Part shown: positions 45,063 to 53,754 of the stretch, piece after piece
How positions within the stretch are numbered: the first letter of the stretch is position 1
Layout: each line of letters opens with the position of its first letter
Assembly (NCBI RefSeq): GCF_013391085.1
Contig: NZ_CP058334.1
Location: forward strand, 2,666,001-2,730,000
DNA length: 64,000 nt
Source: Natronomonas halophila
GTDB lineage: Archaea > Halobacteriota > Halobacteria > Halobacteriales > Haloarculaceae
Direction: 5' to 3'
Position numbers and translations under genes: made by a program
The notes under the pieces: generated by a model
The model's database searches: none
Told to the model about the DNA's origin: nothing
Seen by the model: the letters and a program-made list of their open reading frames with translations, nothing else

Positions 45063-46301
45063 ATGACCGTCATCGACGACGCCCGCGAGTTGCTGGCGAC
45101 GGGGCCGCTCTGCGATTCCTGTCTCGGCCGCCCGTTCGCCGACCGCAGTTTCGGCCTGACGAACGCCGAACGGGGCCGTGCGCTCCGGACGACCGCCGCC
45201 CTAGAGGACGACGAACCGTTCGAGGAACGCGATGAGGAATGCTGGGTCTGTGAAGGTATCTGCGAGCGCTTCGACGAACTCGCCGACCGCGTCGTCGAGG
45301 CGCTCGGCGAGACCGAACTGTACACCTATCAGGTCGGCACTCGCGTCCCGCCGCTGGTCGAGGAAAACGACCGCCTGCTCCGTCTCGATGCAGGTCTCGA
45401 AGAGGACGTCGGCGAGCAACTCAAAACCGAGGTCAACCGCGAGGTGGGCCGCCGCGTCGGCGCGAATCTCGATGCCGAAGTCGACTTCGAGCGCCCCGAC
45501 GTCCAGTTCACCGTCGACCTCGAAGACGACACGATCGACGTCCAGCGCAACTCCATCGCCATCTACGGCCGCTACCGGAAGCTCGAACGCGACATCCCTC
45601 AGACGGAGTGGGAGAAGTTCGACGAGAGCGTCGAGGAACTGGTCGCCCCGCCCTTCCTGAGTGCCTTCCGCGGCACCGAAGCCGTCTTCCACGGCGCCGG
45701 CCGCGAGGACGTCGACGCCCTCATGCTGGGAACCGGACGGCCGTTCGTGCTGGAGGTCAAGGAACCGCGACGCCGGGATGCCGACCTCGACGAACTCGAA
45801 GCCGAGGTCAACGGCGGCACCGGCGGCAAGGTCGAAGTCGAGAACCTCGCCTTCGCCCGCTACGACATGGTTGAGCGGGTCAAGGAACTCGACGCCTCGA
45901 AGACGTATCGCGCGACCGTCGACTTCCACGACCCCGTCTCCGAGGCCGACTTCGAGGCGGCGCTGGAAGCGCTTGACGGCGCGACCATCGACCAGCGGAC
46001 GCCCCATCGCGTCGACCATCGGCGCGCGGACCTCGTCCGCGAGCGACAGGTGCTCTCCATCGAGGGCGAACTTGAGGACGAGTACACCGCAACCGTCGAC
46101 GTTCACGGCGAGGGCGGCCTCTACATCAAGGAACTCGTCAGCAGCGACGAGGGACGCACCGAACCCAGCCTCGCCGGCGAGTTGGGCGTCGACGCGGAAG
46201 TTTCGGCCCTCGACGTGATTTCGGTTCAGGGCGTCGACGAACAGTTCCTCACCGACGAGTATCGGGTGGAGCGGGACGGCGAGCCGGTTTCGGGCGAGTA
46301 G
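45063..46301 (+). CDS. pus10: tRNA pseudouridine synthase Pus10
   Basis: A 412-aa enzyme that makes pseudouridine at positions 54 and 55 of archaeal tRNA. The N-terminal zinc-binding/THUMP part has CDSCLGRPF and CWVCEGIC; the catalytic domain has GREDVDALMLGTGRPFVLEV with the active Asp, and EGGLYIKELVSSDEGRTEPS near the end. ATG 45063 gives the family start MTVIDDARELLATGPLC; the longer upstream frame is antisense to the DUF4129 gene and is rejected. It is divergent from that operon. Confidence 0.93.
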   Translation: MTVIDDARELLATGPLCDSCLGRPFADRSFGLTNAERGRALRTTAALEDDEPFEERDEECWVCEGICERFDELADRVVEALGETELYTYQVGTRVPPLVEENDRLLRLDAGLEEDVGEQLKTEVNREVGRRVGANLDAEVDFERPDVQFTVDLEDDTIDVQRNSIAIYGRYRKLERDIPQTEWEKFDESVEELVAPPFLSAFRGTEAVFHGAGREDVDALMLGTGRPFVLEVKEPRRRDADLDELEAEVNGGTGGKVEVENLAFARYDMVERVKELDASKTYRATVDFHDPVSEADFEAALEALDGATIDQRTPHRVDHRRADLVRERQVLSIEGELEDEYTATVDVHGEGGLYIKELVSSDEGRTEPSLAGELGVDAEVSALDVISVQGVDEQFLTDEYRVERDGEPVSGE

Positions 46302-46387
46302 CGGATTTCCGTTTTCACGGCCATCGGTTCGGGTTCGCCGTACCGGCGCAACCGCAGAGATTTACCCCTCGCCCCGAGAGTAGGAGT

Positions 46388-46687
46388 ATGCACACCTGCG
46401 ATGCCTGCGGGGCGGAGTTCGAGACGCTCTCGGAGATGCGAATGCGACACGACTGCCCGGTCAAGGAAGAACAGCGAAAGCGCGAGCAGGCCCTCGACTA
46501 CCTGCGGGACGAGCGGGACCTCGAAATCGGGGACCTGTGTCGAGTCCTCAAGACGGGCAAGGAGGTCGAAATCGTCGACGTCGAACCCAGCGAGGCGGAT
46601 GAACCGCCGACCGTCGTCTGGGTTCCGGCGGGCCGAGAGGATACGCCGGAAAAACGACAGACCAGTTCGCCCGCTGAGCTTATCTGA
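46388..46687 (+). CDS. Small zinc-finger protein (C2HC)
   Basis: A 99-aa protein whose N-terminus has Cys4, Cys7, His21 and Cys23 (HTCDACGAEFETL ... RHDC), a classic CxxC-x13-HxC finger, followed by a charged helix (KEEQRKREQALDYLRDERDL) and a small beta part with VCRVLKTGKEVEIVD-like spacing. Function unknown; nucleic-acid binding is plausible. It lies 86 bp downstream of pus10 on the same strand. Confidence 0.7.
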   Translation: MHTCDACGAEFETLSEMRMRHDCPVKEEQRKREQALDYLRDERDLEIGDLCRVLKTGKEVEIVDVEPSEADEPPTVVWVPAGREDTPEKRQTSSPAELI

Positions 46688-47044
46688 GTCCCCGAAACGG
46701 CCGTCGGTTGCTGGCTCGTCATTTATCCGTTAGCCACGCGTAGAGCTACGGTCGGCATAGTCCACGATGCGCTATATGATTGTCATCTCTGCCAGCAGAG
46801 GTGTGCAATTCGGTTCGACCGACTGACTGGGGTTTCGAATGACTCGACCCTGTGTAATCAAAGCCTTCTATCACAACCTAAAACGGTTGTGTACACATGG
46901 AGTTGCTCTTAAAAGACGCATGGGTTATTGGTCCAAACCCCCTATGGCCGTACGAAGGCGACGAACCGGTCGGGTGGTCCCCGACCGGCGTCATCTCTAC
47001 GCCAGCAATGCGTGCTGGTGATACCTCGCGTGGTGTGGTCGCCT
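46688..47044. other. Intergenic gap with palindromes
   Basis: About 357 bases between the zinc-finger gene and the EthD-like gene, AT-richer than the flanks. I see no supported gene. It contains a 7-bp hairpin (CACAACC/GGTTGTG, 46872-46891) overlapping a perfect 10-bp palindrome TGTGTACACA (46888-46897), which could be a regulator site or terminator part. Confidence 0.45.
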
Positions 47045-47365
47045 TCAGTCGCTACCGAACTGTACCGTCTCGTCGACGACGAGAATTTCGCCTGCGTCGC
47101 CATCGACGAAGTTCTCCGTATCCGCTTGGACCCGTTGGCCGGCATCGCTTCCGAACACGTCGCCAACGGTCGTCTCCGCGGCGAGATACAGTTCCGCGAT
47201 TCCGTCGTAAGCCGCCTTCTCGGGGTCGGCGGGCACCGACGTGGCGTACCGTTCGACGCCGGGGAGGTCCTCCGCCAGCGGCGCGTGCTCGTTCAACCAG
47301 TAGTCCACGAACGCCTCGTGGCTCAGTCCGTCCTGTCGGACGAGGAGATTGACAAGTTTCCGCAT
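47045..47365 (-). CDS. EthD-like small dimeric alpha-beta protein
   Basis: A 106-aa protein starting MRKLVNLLVRQDGLSHEAF, followed by VDYWLNEHAPLAEDLPGV and GIAELYLAAE. The F-x-x-Y-W-x-x-x-H-A-P pattern is typical of EthD ferredoxin-like-fold proteins (Dabb superfamily), which are small dimeric enzymes or binding proteins in catabolic clusters. ATG 47365 fits this start. It is divergent from the 3-hydroxyacyl-CoA dehydrogenase gene (90-bp spacer) and may take part in the same catabolism. Confidence 0.8.
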   Translation of the reverse strand: MRKLVNLLVRQDGLSHEAFVDYWLNEHAPLAEDLPGVERYATSVPADPEKAAYDGIAELYLAAETTVGDVFGSDAGQRVQADTENFVDGDAGEILVVDETVQFGSD

Positions 47366-47455
47366 GACTATCGGTGGTCGGGTGGCGAACTTCGTTCTAT
47401 CGGTTGCCGCTCCGTTCCGGCACACTTAGGTTCCTCGTGTGCCGATTCGGCGGTG

Positions 47456-48319
47456 ATGGCGCTCCAGCTAGAGTCAATCGACCGCGTCGGGGTCGTCGGC
47501 GCGGGCACGATGGGTAGTGGTATCGCACAGGTCGCCGCGACGGCGGGGTACGACGTCGTAATGCGTGACATCGAACAATCGTTCGTCGAGGACGGCTTCG
47601 AGACCATCGATGCCAGCCTCGATAGTCTGGTCGACAGCGACGAACTGACCGCCGAGGGGGCTGAGGCGGCCAAGGACCGCATCGACGGCACGACGGACCT
47701 CGCGGACCTCGCCGACTGTGACCTCGTCATCGAGGCAGCCGTCGAGGACGTCGACATCAAGCAGGACATCTTCGCGGACCTCGATGAGGTGACCACCGAC
47801 GACGCGGTGTTGGCGACCAACACCTCGACGCTGTCGATTACGACCATCGCCGCGGCGACCGACCGCCCCGAACAGGTCGTCGGCATCCACTTCATGAACC
47901 CGGTTCCGGTCATGAAGGGCGTCGAAATCGTCGTCGGCGAGAAGACCGACGACGACGTGGTCGCGCTCGCACACGACTTCTCGGAGGACCTCGACAAGGA
48001 GACCTGGGAGTCCGACGACAAGCCGGGGTTCGTCACCAACCGCGTGCTGATGCCGTGGATCAACGAGGGGATTCGGGCCTACGACGAGGGTGTCGCCTCC
48101 AAGGAGGACCTCGACAAGGGGATGACGCTGGGGACGAACGTGCCGATGGGGCCGCTGACGCTGGCCGACCATATCGGGCTGGACGTCTGTCTCCACGCCA
48201 CCGAGACGCTCCACGAGGAGTTGGGCGACCGCTACAAGCCCGCGTACCTTCTCAAGCGGAAAGTCGAAGCCGGCGACCTCGGGAAAAAGACGGGCAAAGG
48301 CTTCTACGAGTACGACTGA
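47456..48319 (+). CDS. 3-hydroxyacyl-CoA dehydrogenase
   Basis: A 287-aa enzyme of the Hbd/PaaH type that oxidises 3-hydroxyacyl-CoA with NAD. NAD motif VGAGTMGSGIAQVAA near 13-27, ATNTSTLSIT, the catalytic His-Glu region GIHFMNPVPVMKGVEIV, and the C-terminal LADHIGLDVCLHATETL and GKGFYEYD. ATG 47456 gives the normal length; the frame further upstream is unrelated sequence. ACACTTAGG near 47425-47433 may be the TATA box. Convergent with the acyl-CoA dehydrogenase gene (9 bp apart). Confidence 0.92.
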   Translation: MALQLESIDRVGVVGAGTMGSGIAQVAATAGYDVVMRDIEQSFVEDGFETIDASLDSLVDSDELTAEGAEAAKDRIDGTTDLADLADCDLVIEAAVEDVDIKQDIFADLDEVTTDDAVLATNTSTLSITTIAAATDRPEQVVGIHFMNPVPVMKGVEIVVGEKTDDDVVALAHDFSEDLDKETWESDDKPGFVTNRVLMPWINEGIRAYDEGVASKEDLDKGMTLGTNVPMGPLTLADHIGLDVCLHATETLHEELGDRYKPAYLLKRKVEAGDLGKKTGKGFYEYD

Positions 48320-48328
48320 ACGGGAGGT

Positions 48329-49453
48329 CTACTCCTTGAGGTGTCGCGCGATGACCTTCTTTTGAATCTCGGAGGTCCCCTCGTAGATGGTCGTGATTTT
48401 GGCGTCGCGGTAGTAGCGTTCGACGTCGAAGTCCTTGGTGTAGCCGTAGCCGCCGTGGACCTGCACGGCCTCGTTGGCCACGTCGACGGCCGTCTCGCTG
48501 GCGAAGTACTTCGCCATGCTCGCCGATTTGGGGTGGACGTCGCCCTCGTTCTTGCGGGCGGCATCGCGCGTCAGCAGGCGCGCGGCCTGCACGTCGGTCT
48601 GCATGTCGGCGAGTTTGTGCGCGATGGCCTGATGTTCGATGATAGGCTTGTCGAACTGCTCGCGGTCGTTGGCGTAGTCGACGGCGTCGTCGAGGGCGGC
48701 CTGTGCTACGCCGACGGCCTGGCTGGCGATGGCGATGCGGCCGCCGGTCAGAATGGAGAAGGCGGCCTTGAGACCGTCGCCGACCTCGGTCAGGCGGTTC
48801 TCGGCGGGGATGCGCACGTCATCGAAGATGAGTGTCGTCGTGTCGCTGGCCCGCAGGCCGAGTTTGTCCTCCTTCTTGCCGACCTCCAGCCCGTCGACGT
48901 CCTTGGGGACGAGGAACTGCGTGACCGTGTTCGGGTCGTCGCGGTCGGTCTTGGCGAAGAGGATGACGACGCCCGCGCGCTCGCCGTTGGTAATCCACTG
49001 TTTCTTGCCGTTGATGACGTACTCGTCGCCCTCCTTGCGGGCTTCGGTCGTCATCTCGGCGGGGTTCGACCCGGCGTGTGGCTCCGAGAGCGCGAAGGCA
49101 CCGACTGGGCGGCCATCGACCATCTCCGAGAGCCACTCGTCCTGCTGTTCCTGGGTCCCGAACTGGCGGATACACGACGTCGCCAGCCCGTGGACGGACA
49201 GCGCCGTCGCAACGGCCAGGTGGCCGCGAGCCAGTTCCTCGTTGACGATGCTGTAGGTGACCTCGTCGGCGTCGAAGCCACCGTACTTTTCGGGCACGGT
49301 CAGCCCCGTCAGGTCGAGGTCGGCGAGGCCGTCCCAGATCTCTTCGGGGAACTCCTGGGCTTCGTCGGCTTCGTCGACGTTCTCGGCGACTTCGTTGTCG
49401 ACGAACTCCCGTACCGTCTCTCGAATCATCTGCTGTTCGCTGGTGAGGTCCAT
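48329..49453 (-). CDS. Acyl-CoA dehydrogenase
   Basis: A 374-aa FAD enzyme with the family order: N-terminal helices, FALSEPHAGSNPAEM for FAD/substrate, KQWITNGERAG, AFSILTGGRIAIASQAVGVAQ, and the C-terminal KITTIYEGTSEIQKKV with the catalytic Glu near residue 360. Short- or branched-chain substrate, not decidable by eye. Minus-strand TTCTTTAGG near 49480-49488 is a fair TATA box about 29 nt before the ATG. It belongs with the neighbouring hydroxyacyl-CoA dehydrogenase and CoA-transferase genes. Confidence 0.93.
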   Translation of the reverse strand: MDLTSEQQMIRETVREFVDNEVAENVDEADEAQEFPEEIWDGLADLDLTGLTVPEKYGGFDADEVTYSIVNEELARGHLAVATALSVHGLATSCIRQFGTQEQQDEWLSEMVDGRPVGAFALSEPHAGSNPAEMTTEARKEGDEYVINGKKQWITNGERAGVVILFAKTDRDDPNTVTQFLVPKDVDGLEVGKKEDKLGLRASDTTTLIFDDVRIPAENRLTEVGDGLKAAFSILTGGRIAIASQAVGVAQAALDDAVDYANDREQFDKPIIEHQAIAHKLADMQTDVQAARLLTRDAARKNEGDVHPKSASMAKYFASETAVDVANEAVQVHGGYGYTKDFDVERYYRDAKITTIYEGTSEIQKKVIARHLKE

Positions 49454-49600
49454 CGACAGGGGCTTCGTACCGGGGGGACCTAAAGAATACGGTACTGCTA
49501 AGCCGGGACTCGCGGGAGCAACGCGGCGCTCGCGGGTGATTCACGACGGCTATCCCGAGTAGCAAAAGGTTTGTCGGGGGGCTACCGACGTTCGAACGAC

Positions 49601-51160
49601 ATGGTACTCGTAGAACCCGTCGACGAGGCGGTACAGTGTATCGAAGACGGAGATACCGTCGGTATCGGGGGCTTCGTCGCCGTCGGCATTCCGGAGTACG
49701 TGCTGCAGGGACTGGGCGAGCGGTACGCCGAGTCGGGCGCGCCCGGCAACCTGACGCTCTATCACCCGGCCGCCGAGGGCGACCGGCAGGGGAACGGCAT
49801 CTCCCACCTCGTCCAGGACGGGATGATAGAGCGGGTTATCGGCAGCCACTGGGGCTTCGTCCCGGACCTGATGGAGAAAATCGTCGCGGGCGACGTCGAG
49901 GCGTACAACCTCCCGTTCGGTGCGATGGACCACCTGCTCCGTGATACGGCCGCGGGCAAACCCGGGACCATCACCACGGTCGGCCTGCGGACCTTCGTCG
50001 ACCCGCGTCAGGACGGCGCCAAGGCCAACGACGAGACCACCGAGGACATCGTCGAGGTCATCACCGTCGACGGGGAGGAGTACCTGTTCTACCACGCACA
50101 GTCCCTCGACGTCGCCATCATCCGTGGAACGACCGCCGACGAGAACGGCAACATCTCGATGGAACGCGAGGCGCTCACCTCGAACATGCTGGCGACCGCG
50201 CAGGCCGCCCACAACGCCGGCGGGACGGTCATCGCACAGGTCGAACGGGTTACCGAGGCGGGGTCGCTGAGCGCTCGTGAGGTCGACGTTCCGGGCGTCG
50301 TCGTCGACAAGGTCGTTGAGGCGCCGGCCGCCGACCACAAGCAGACCTACGGCGAGGATTACAGCGGCGCCTTCAGCGGCGAAATCAGGGTTCCGCAAGA
50401 CGACGGCGACGGTCAGACGCCGCTCACCGAGCGGAAAGTCATCGCGCGCCGGGCGGCGATGGAACTGGTCCCGGACGCCGTCGTGAACCTCGGCGTCGGC
50501 GTGCCGGAGACGATTCCGGCCGTCGCGAACGAAGGGGGTATCAGCGACGAAATCACCCAGACCGTCGAGGCGGGCCCCATCGGCGGGTCGCCCTCCGGCG
50601 GCATCAGTTTCGGGACGGCCATCAACCACGAGGCACTGGTCACCTCACCAGAGCAGTTCGACTTCTACGACGGCGGCGGCCTCGATATCGGCTATCTCGG
50701 GATGGCTCAAATCGACGCCGATGGCAACATCAACGTGAGCCGCTTCGGTTCGCAACTGCCGGGCTGTGGCGGCTTCATCAACATCACGCAGAACGCCGAG
50801 AAGGTCGTCTTCTGCGGAACCCTCACCACGGGCGGACTGGAGGTCGACGTCGGCGACGGCACCCTCGATATCGTCTCCGAAGGCGAGGGCACGAAGTTCG
50901 TCGACGAGGTCGAACAGATCACCTTCAGCGGCGAGTACGCTGTCGAGACGGACCAGCCCATCGTCTACGTCACCGAGCGGGCCGTCTTCGAACTCTCCAG
51001 CGACGGGGTGGTGTTGACCGAGGTCGCCCCGGGCGTCGACGTGGAGGCCGACGTCATCGACAAGATGGCGTTCGAACCGGCCGTCGCCGACGACCTCGCG
51101 GAGATGCACCCCGGACTGTTCCGCGAGGAGCCGATGGATCTGACCGAATACGTCGACTGA
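49601..51160 (+). CDS. Acyl-CoA:acetate/3-ketoacid CoA-transferase (YdiF/Pct-like, fused)
   Basis: A 519-aa family I CoA-transferase with both halves in one chain: N-terminal alpha part (GDTVGIGGFVAVGIPEYVL, IGSHWGFVPDLMEKI) and C-terminal beta part (AVVNLGVGVPETIPAVANE). The catalytic Glu that forms the CoA thioester is E323 in QTVEAGPIGG. It moves CoA between short-chain acids. ATG 49601 begins MVLVEPVDEAVQCIEDGD; ten extra residues upstream are unlikely. It is convergent with and directly abutting the IclR regulator gene. Confidence 0.9.
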   Translation: MVLVEPVDEAVQCIEDGDTVGIGGFVAVGIPEYVLQGLGERYAESGAPGNLTLYHPAAEGDRQGNGISHLVQDGMIERVIGSHWGFVPDLMEKIVAGDVEAYNLPFGAMDHLLRDTAAGKPGTITTVGLRTFVDPRQDGAKANDETTEDIVEVITVDGEEYLFYHAQSLDVAIIRGTTADENGNISMEREALTSNMLATAQAAHNAGGTVIAQVERVTEAGSLSAREVDVPGVVVDKVVEAPAADHKQTYGEDYSGAFSGEIRVPQDDGDGQTPLTERKVIARRAAMELVPDAVVNLGVGVPETIPAVANEGGISDEITQTVEAGPIGGSPSGGISFGTAINHEALVTSPEQFDFYDGGGLDIGYLGMAQIDADGNINVSRFGSQLPGCGGFINITQNAEKVVFCGTLTTGGLEVDVGDGTLDIVSEGEGTKFVDEVEQITFSGEYAVETDQPIVYVTERAVFELSSDGVVLTEVAPGVDVEADVIDKMAFEPAVADDLAEMHPGLFREEPMDLTEYVD

Positions 51161-51913
51161 TCAGGCGTAGTCCAGGTTCACCTGCACTACGTTCGCCGAC
51201 CGGCGGACGACCTCCGCTATTTCCGCTCGCCGCTGTTCGTCGATACGACTGCGCGGCCCGCACACGCAGATGGCCGCCTGCACGTTATCGGATTTGTCCA
51301 GCACCGGTGCGGCGATACAGACCATCCCCGCGATGCGCTCGCCGTCGTCGACCGCATAGCCCCGTTCTCGGACGGTTTCGAGTTGGTCGAAAAGCACCTC
51401 GCGTTCGGTAATCGTCCGGTTCGTAACCGCGACGAGGCCGTGTTCGTCGAGCACCTCTTCGACCCGCGCTTCGGGCAGGTACGCGAGGATGGCCTTGCCC
51501 GGTGCTGTCGCGTGCAGGGGCATTCGGGCGCCGGGATACGCAAAGAGGCTCACGGCGTCTTCTCCCTCGTTAATCGCGATGAGAACGCCTTGGCCGTTCT
51601 CCTCGATCATCAGGGTGACGTGTTCGCCGGTCTCGTCGGCCACCGTCTCGAGTTCGTCCTGTGCTGCGGTGAACACGTTCATGCGGTGTCGCTGCTGTTG
51701 TCCGACTTCGAGGAATCGCGTCGACGTCCGATACACGTTGTCGGTTTTCGTCACGTACCCCGTCGCGAGTAGCGCCTGCAGATAGTCGTGGGTGGTGCTT
51801 ACGGGCATGTCGAGTTCGTCGGCGACTGCCGACCCTCGGAGGCCGCCCTCCTCGGCCAACACGTCGATGATTTCGAACGCACGATCAACCGTCCGTCGTG
51901 AGCCGCTGGTCAT
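51161..51913 (-). CDS. IclR family transcriptional regulator
   Basis: A 250-aa regulator: N-terminal winged HTH (RTVDRAFEIIDVLAEEGGLR, MPVSTTHDYLQALLATGYVT) and C-terminal GAF-like effector domain (HATAPGKAILAYLP, RERGYAVDDGERIAGMVCIA). ATG 51913 starts MTSGSRRTVDRAF as in related haloarchaeal members; ATG 51925 is possible. Stop codons of this gene and the CoA-transferase touch. It is the natural candidate to control the acyl-CoA genes here, with small acids or CoA esters as effector; inferred. Confidence 0.88.
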   Translation of the reverse strand: MTSGSRRTVDRAFEIIDVLAEEGGLRGSAVADELDMPVSTTHDYLQALLATGYVTKTDNVYRTSTRFLEVGQQQRHRMNVFTAAQDELETVADETGEHVTLMIEENGQGVLIAINEGEDAVSLFAYPGARMPLHATAPGKAILAYLPEARVEEVLDEHGLVAVTNRTITEREVLFDQLETVRERGYAVDDGERIAGMVCIAAPVLDKSDNVQAAICVCGPRSRIDEQRRAEIAEVVRRSANVVQVNLDYA

Positions 51914-52563
51914 TGTTACCAACATGATATCCTTACTGATTGAAAGCACTTTCGAGATTATCGAAAACATATTCGGGAGCTCGCCGGGTGGCCAAGAAGT
52001 TAGTAATCAGTCAAACCGGGTTCTCCGACCGATAACCTTCCTCAAACTGGTCCGTCGATTGTGAGAATACCCACTCACAAACGGTTCGTCGCGCGGTACG
52101 AACGGAATCTCGAAGTGGTTGGATTCGACCATGCCGGATAGCGTATCCGGGGATTCACGACCGGAACTCGTCTCGTATCCGGCCGCTAGTATCCGACAGC
52201 GACCTCGATTCGGTTCGAGAAACTCGAAACACCGATGTGTCGCCCGAGACCGTGTTAGCCAGTACAGGTGGGATAGATAGATAGATAGATAACAAAGTTA
52301 AATTTGTTATGCGGACCTCACTGCCTACCGAGGATTCGAACCCCGTGACAGACGCGACTCGCCGTGGGTTCACACGACCACTAGTGTTTATCAACCAACT
52401 GATTAATGGTTAGACGTAAACTCATATCAACGCCTTACGCCTATGTACATATGCGATAATAGTTGCAGAATGGCTTCTTAGGCACCGATGTTTCTTTACA
52501 CGCACCTCGAACCTGTCGGCGGCAGGCTTACGGTCCCGCCGTCGTACTCTCCCGAGAACCGGT
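51914..52563. other. AT-richer intergenic gap with GATA repeat
   Basis: About 650 bases with no supported gene, more AT-rich than the flanking genes, between the IclR gene (leftward) and the RNA-ligase-like gene (rightward). It holds five tandem GATA units (52272-52291) and a T-arm-like sequence that I reject as a tRNA. The promoters of both flanking genes should be here. It may be decayed former coding DNA. Confidence 0.45.
52272..52291. repeat. Tandem (GATA)5 microsatellite
   Basis: Five perfect GATA units in a row, followed by AACAAAGTTAAATTTG. Such simple repeats are rare in high-GC haloarchaeal DNA. It lies in non-coding sequence. Confidence 0.9.
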
Positions 52564-53397
52564 ATGAAAGTCCCACCGCCGACACCGCCGCTTGCGGAGG
52601 CGCCCGACGAACTCACCGACACGGGGCACCTGTGGCTCCTCGAATACGTCGACGGCGCCTCGTTTCAGTTTCAGGTTCAGGAATCGGGCCTCATCCGCTT
52701 CGGCGACGAGAACCGGGTCTTTCATCCCGACGAGATTCCGGTCCAGTACCATCACACGGTCCGCCACGTTCGCGAGCGCCTCGACCGGGAAGCCCTCCGA
52801 AACGCCGCCGAAAACGTCGAGGACTTCGTCTTCTTCGGGACAGCGACCTACCGCCGGAACATCGACTACGACTGGGCGCGGCTTCCGTCATTTCTCGGCA
52901 GCGATATCTGGTCCGCGAGCGACGAGCGGTATCTCACCTTCGATACCGTCGAGAACGCCCTCGAACGCCTCGGCCTCGATGCCGTGAACGCCTTCGAGCG
53001 CGAACTGCCCGCGCGGGATTTCGACTCCGATTCGTACACGATTCCCGAGTCGGCGTGGTATGACGGCCCTGCTGCCGGCGTCGCCGTCCGGAACAAACGC
53101 GGCGAACGGGCCGAGATACGAGCACCCGGTCTCGACCCGTCGGCGTCCGAAGTGGTCGAGGGGAGCGCGGAGGAAGTCGCCGCGAAACTGGCGACCGACC
53201 GGCGATTCGCGGCGGTCGAACGGCGCCTCCAGCAGCGCGACGAGGCGGTCACCGTCGATGCGCTCGCCGACCGGGTCTTCGAAGCCATCGTCCGCGAGCA
53301 GTACCGCCCGCTCGTTCAGGGACCGGCGAGTATCGACATGGACGGCCTCCGGTCGGCCGTCGCGGCGCGGGCACGGGCGTATCTGGGCTATTCCTGA
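52564..53397 (+). CDS. RNA-ligase-like protein with degenerate active site
   Basis: A 277-aa protein whose N-terminal half follows the order of nucleotidyltransferase (RNA/DNA ligase, Rnl2-like) motifs: LLEYVDGASFQF (25-36) for motif I, RFGDENRVF (45-53), DFVFFGTATYRRNIDYDW (87-104) for motif III, AAGVAVRNK (170-178) for motif IV and RAEIRAP (182-188) for motif V. The lysine of motif I (KxDG) is replaced by Tyr28, the Glu of motif IV by Ala, and motif V lacks its lysines, so adenylyl transfer is unlikely. The C-terminal third is helical. Function unknown; RNA binding possible. Assignment rests on motif reading only. Confidence 0.65.
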   Translation: MKVPPPTPPLAEAPDELTDTGHLWLLEYVDGASFQFQVQESGLIRFGDENRVFHPDEIPVQYHHTVRHVRERLDREALRNAAENVEDFVFFGTATYRRNIDYDWARLPSFLGSDIWSASDERYLTFDTVENALERLGLDAVNAFERELPARDFDSDSYTIPESAWYDGPAAGVAVRNKRGERAEIRAPGLDPSASEVVEGSAEEVAAKLATDRRFAAVERRLQQRDEAVTVDALADRVFEAIVREQYRPLVQGPASIDMDGLRSAVAARARAYLGYS

Positions 53398-53403
53398 GGC
53401 CCT

Positions 53404-53553
53404 TCAACAGCACTCGCTCGCTTCGAGGCGGACGTCCGACCGCAGCCAGGCGTCCTCGTCGGCGGGGTCGTAAATGACGAACCCGCCGTCATCGATGATG
53501 CAGGATTCGAGGTCCGACGGCGCGTGCCTCTCGGCATTGCTTCCGCTCGACAT
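53404..53553 (-). CDS. Small conserved haloarchaeal protein (DUF7331-like)
   Basis: A 49-aa protein, from MSSGSNAERH through SDLESCIIDDGGFVIYDPAD to a C-terminal Cys-Cys. I recognise the DLESCIIDDGGFVIYDP core from many haloarchaeal genomes, where it occurs as an annotated short protein of unknown function. The ATG at 53553 gives the usual start; longer in-frame upstream sequence is antisense to the response regulator and is rejected. Convergent with the RNA-ligase-like gene, 6 bp apart. Confidence 0.8.
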   Translation of the reverse strand: MSSGSNAERHAPSDLESCIIDDGGFVIYDPADEDAWLRSDVRLEASECC

Positions 53554-53697
53554 ACTCGTGGCTCCGGGGAGGGTGATATAAGGCGTTTCCCGAATTCCGA
53601 CCCAAATCTGCCTCGGACGGGGTCGTGGTTCCGGTGGCCGGTTGCTGCTGAACGCTGATGTCCTGAAACCCAGTGTGTTTCTCCCCATTTCAACCGG

Positions 53698-53706
53698 GAA
53701 TTTATT
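53698..53706 (+). promoter_or_regulatory. Likely TATA box of the HalX response regulator
   Basis: ATTTATTAT is centred about 52 nt before ATG 53755, so the mRNA would have a leader of roughly 25 nt. Confidence 0.45.
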
Positions 53707-53754
53707 ATCATCGACGCCCCGTGTTCCCACACGAATCACAGCTGACCCCATCAT

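Noticed and set aside
46928-47455. N-terminal extension of the 3-hydroxyacyl-CoA dehydrogenase by 176 codons
   Set aside because: It is antisense to the EthD-like gene; the NAD-binding strand begins a few residues after ATG 47456.
48341-49483. Open frame of 380 codons antisense to the acyl-CoA dehydrogenase
   Set aside because: Composition shadow; the real strand carries the full family motifs.
52329-52345. Minus-strand CGGGGTTCGAATCCTCG looks like a tRNA T-arm, possibly an attachment site
   Set aside because: The 5-bp stem and TTCGAAT loop are there, but no matching acceptor, D-arm or anticodon arm can be built upstream, and no direct repeat of it was found in the window. GGTTCGAA-type strings also occur in coding DNA here.
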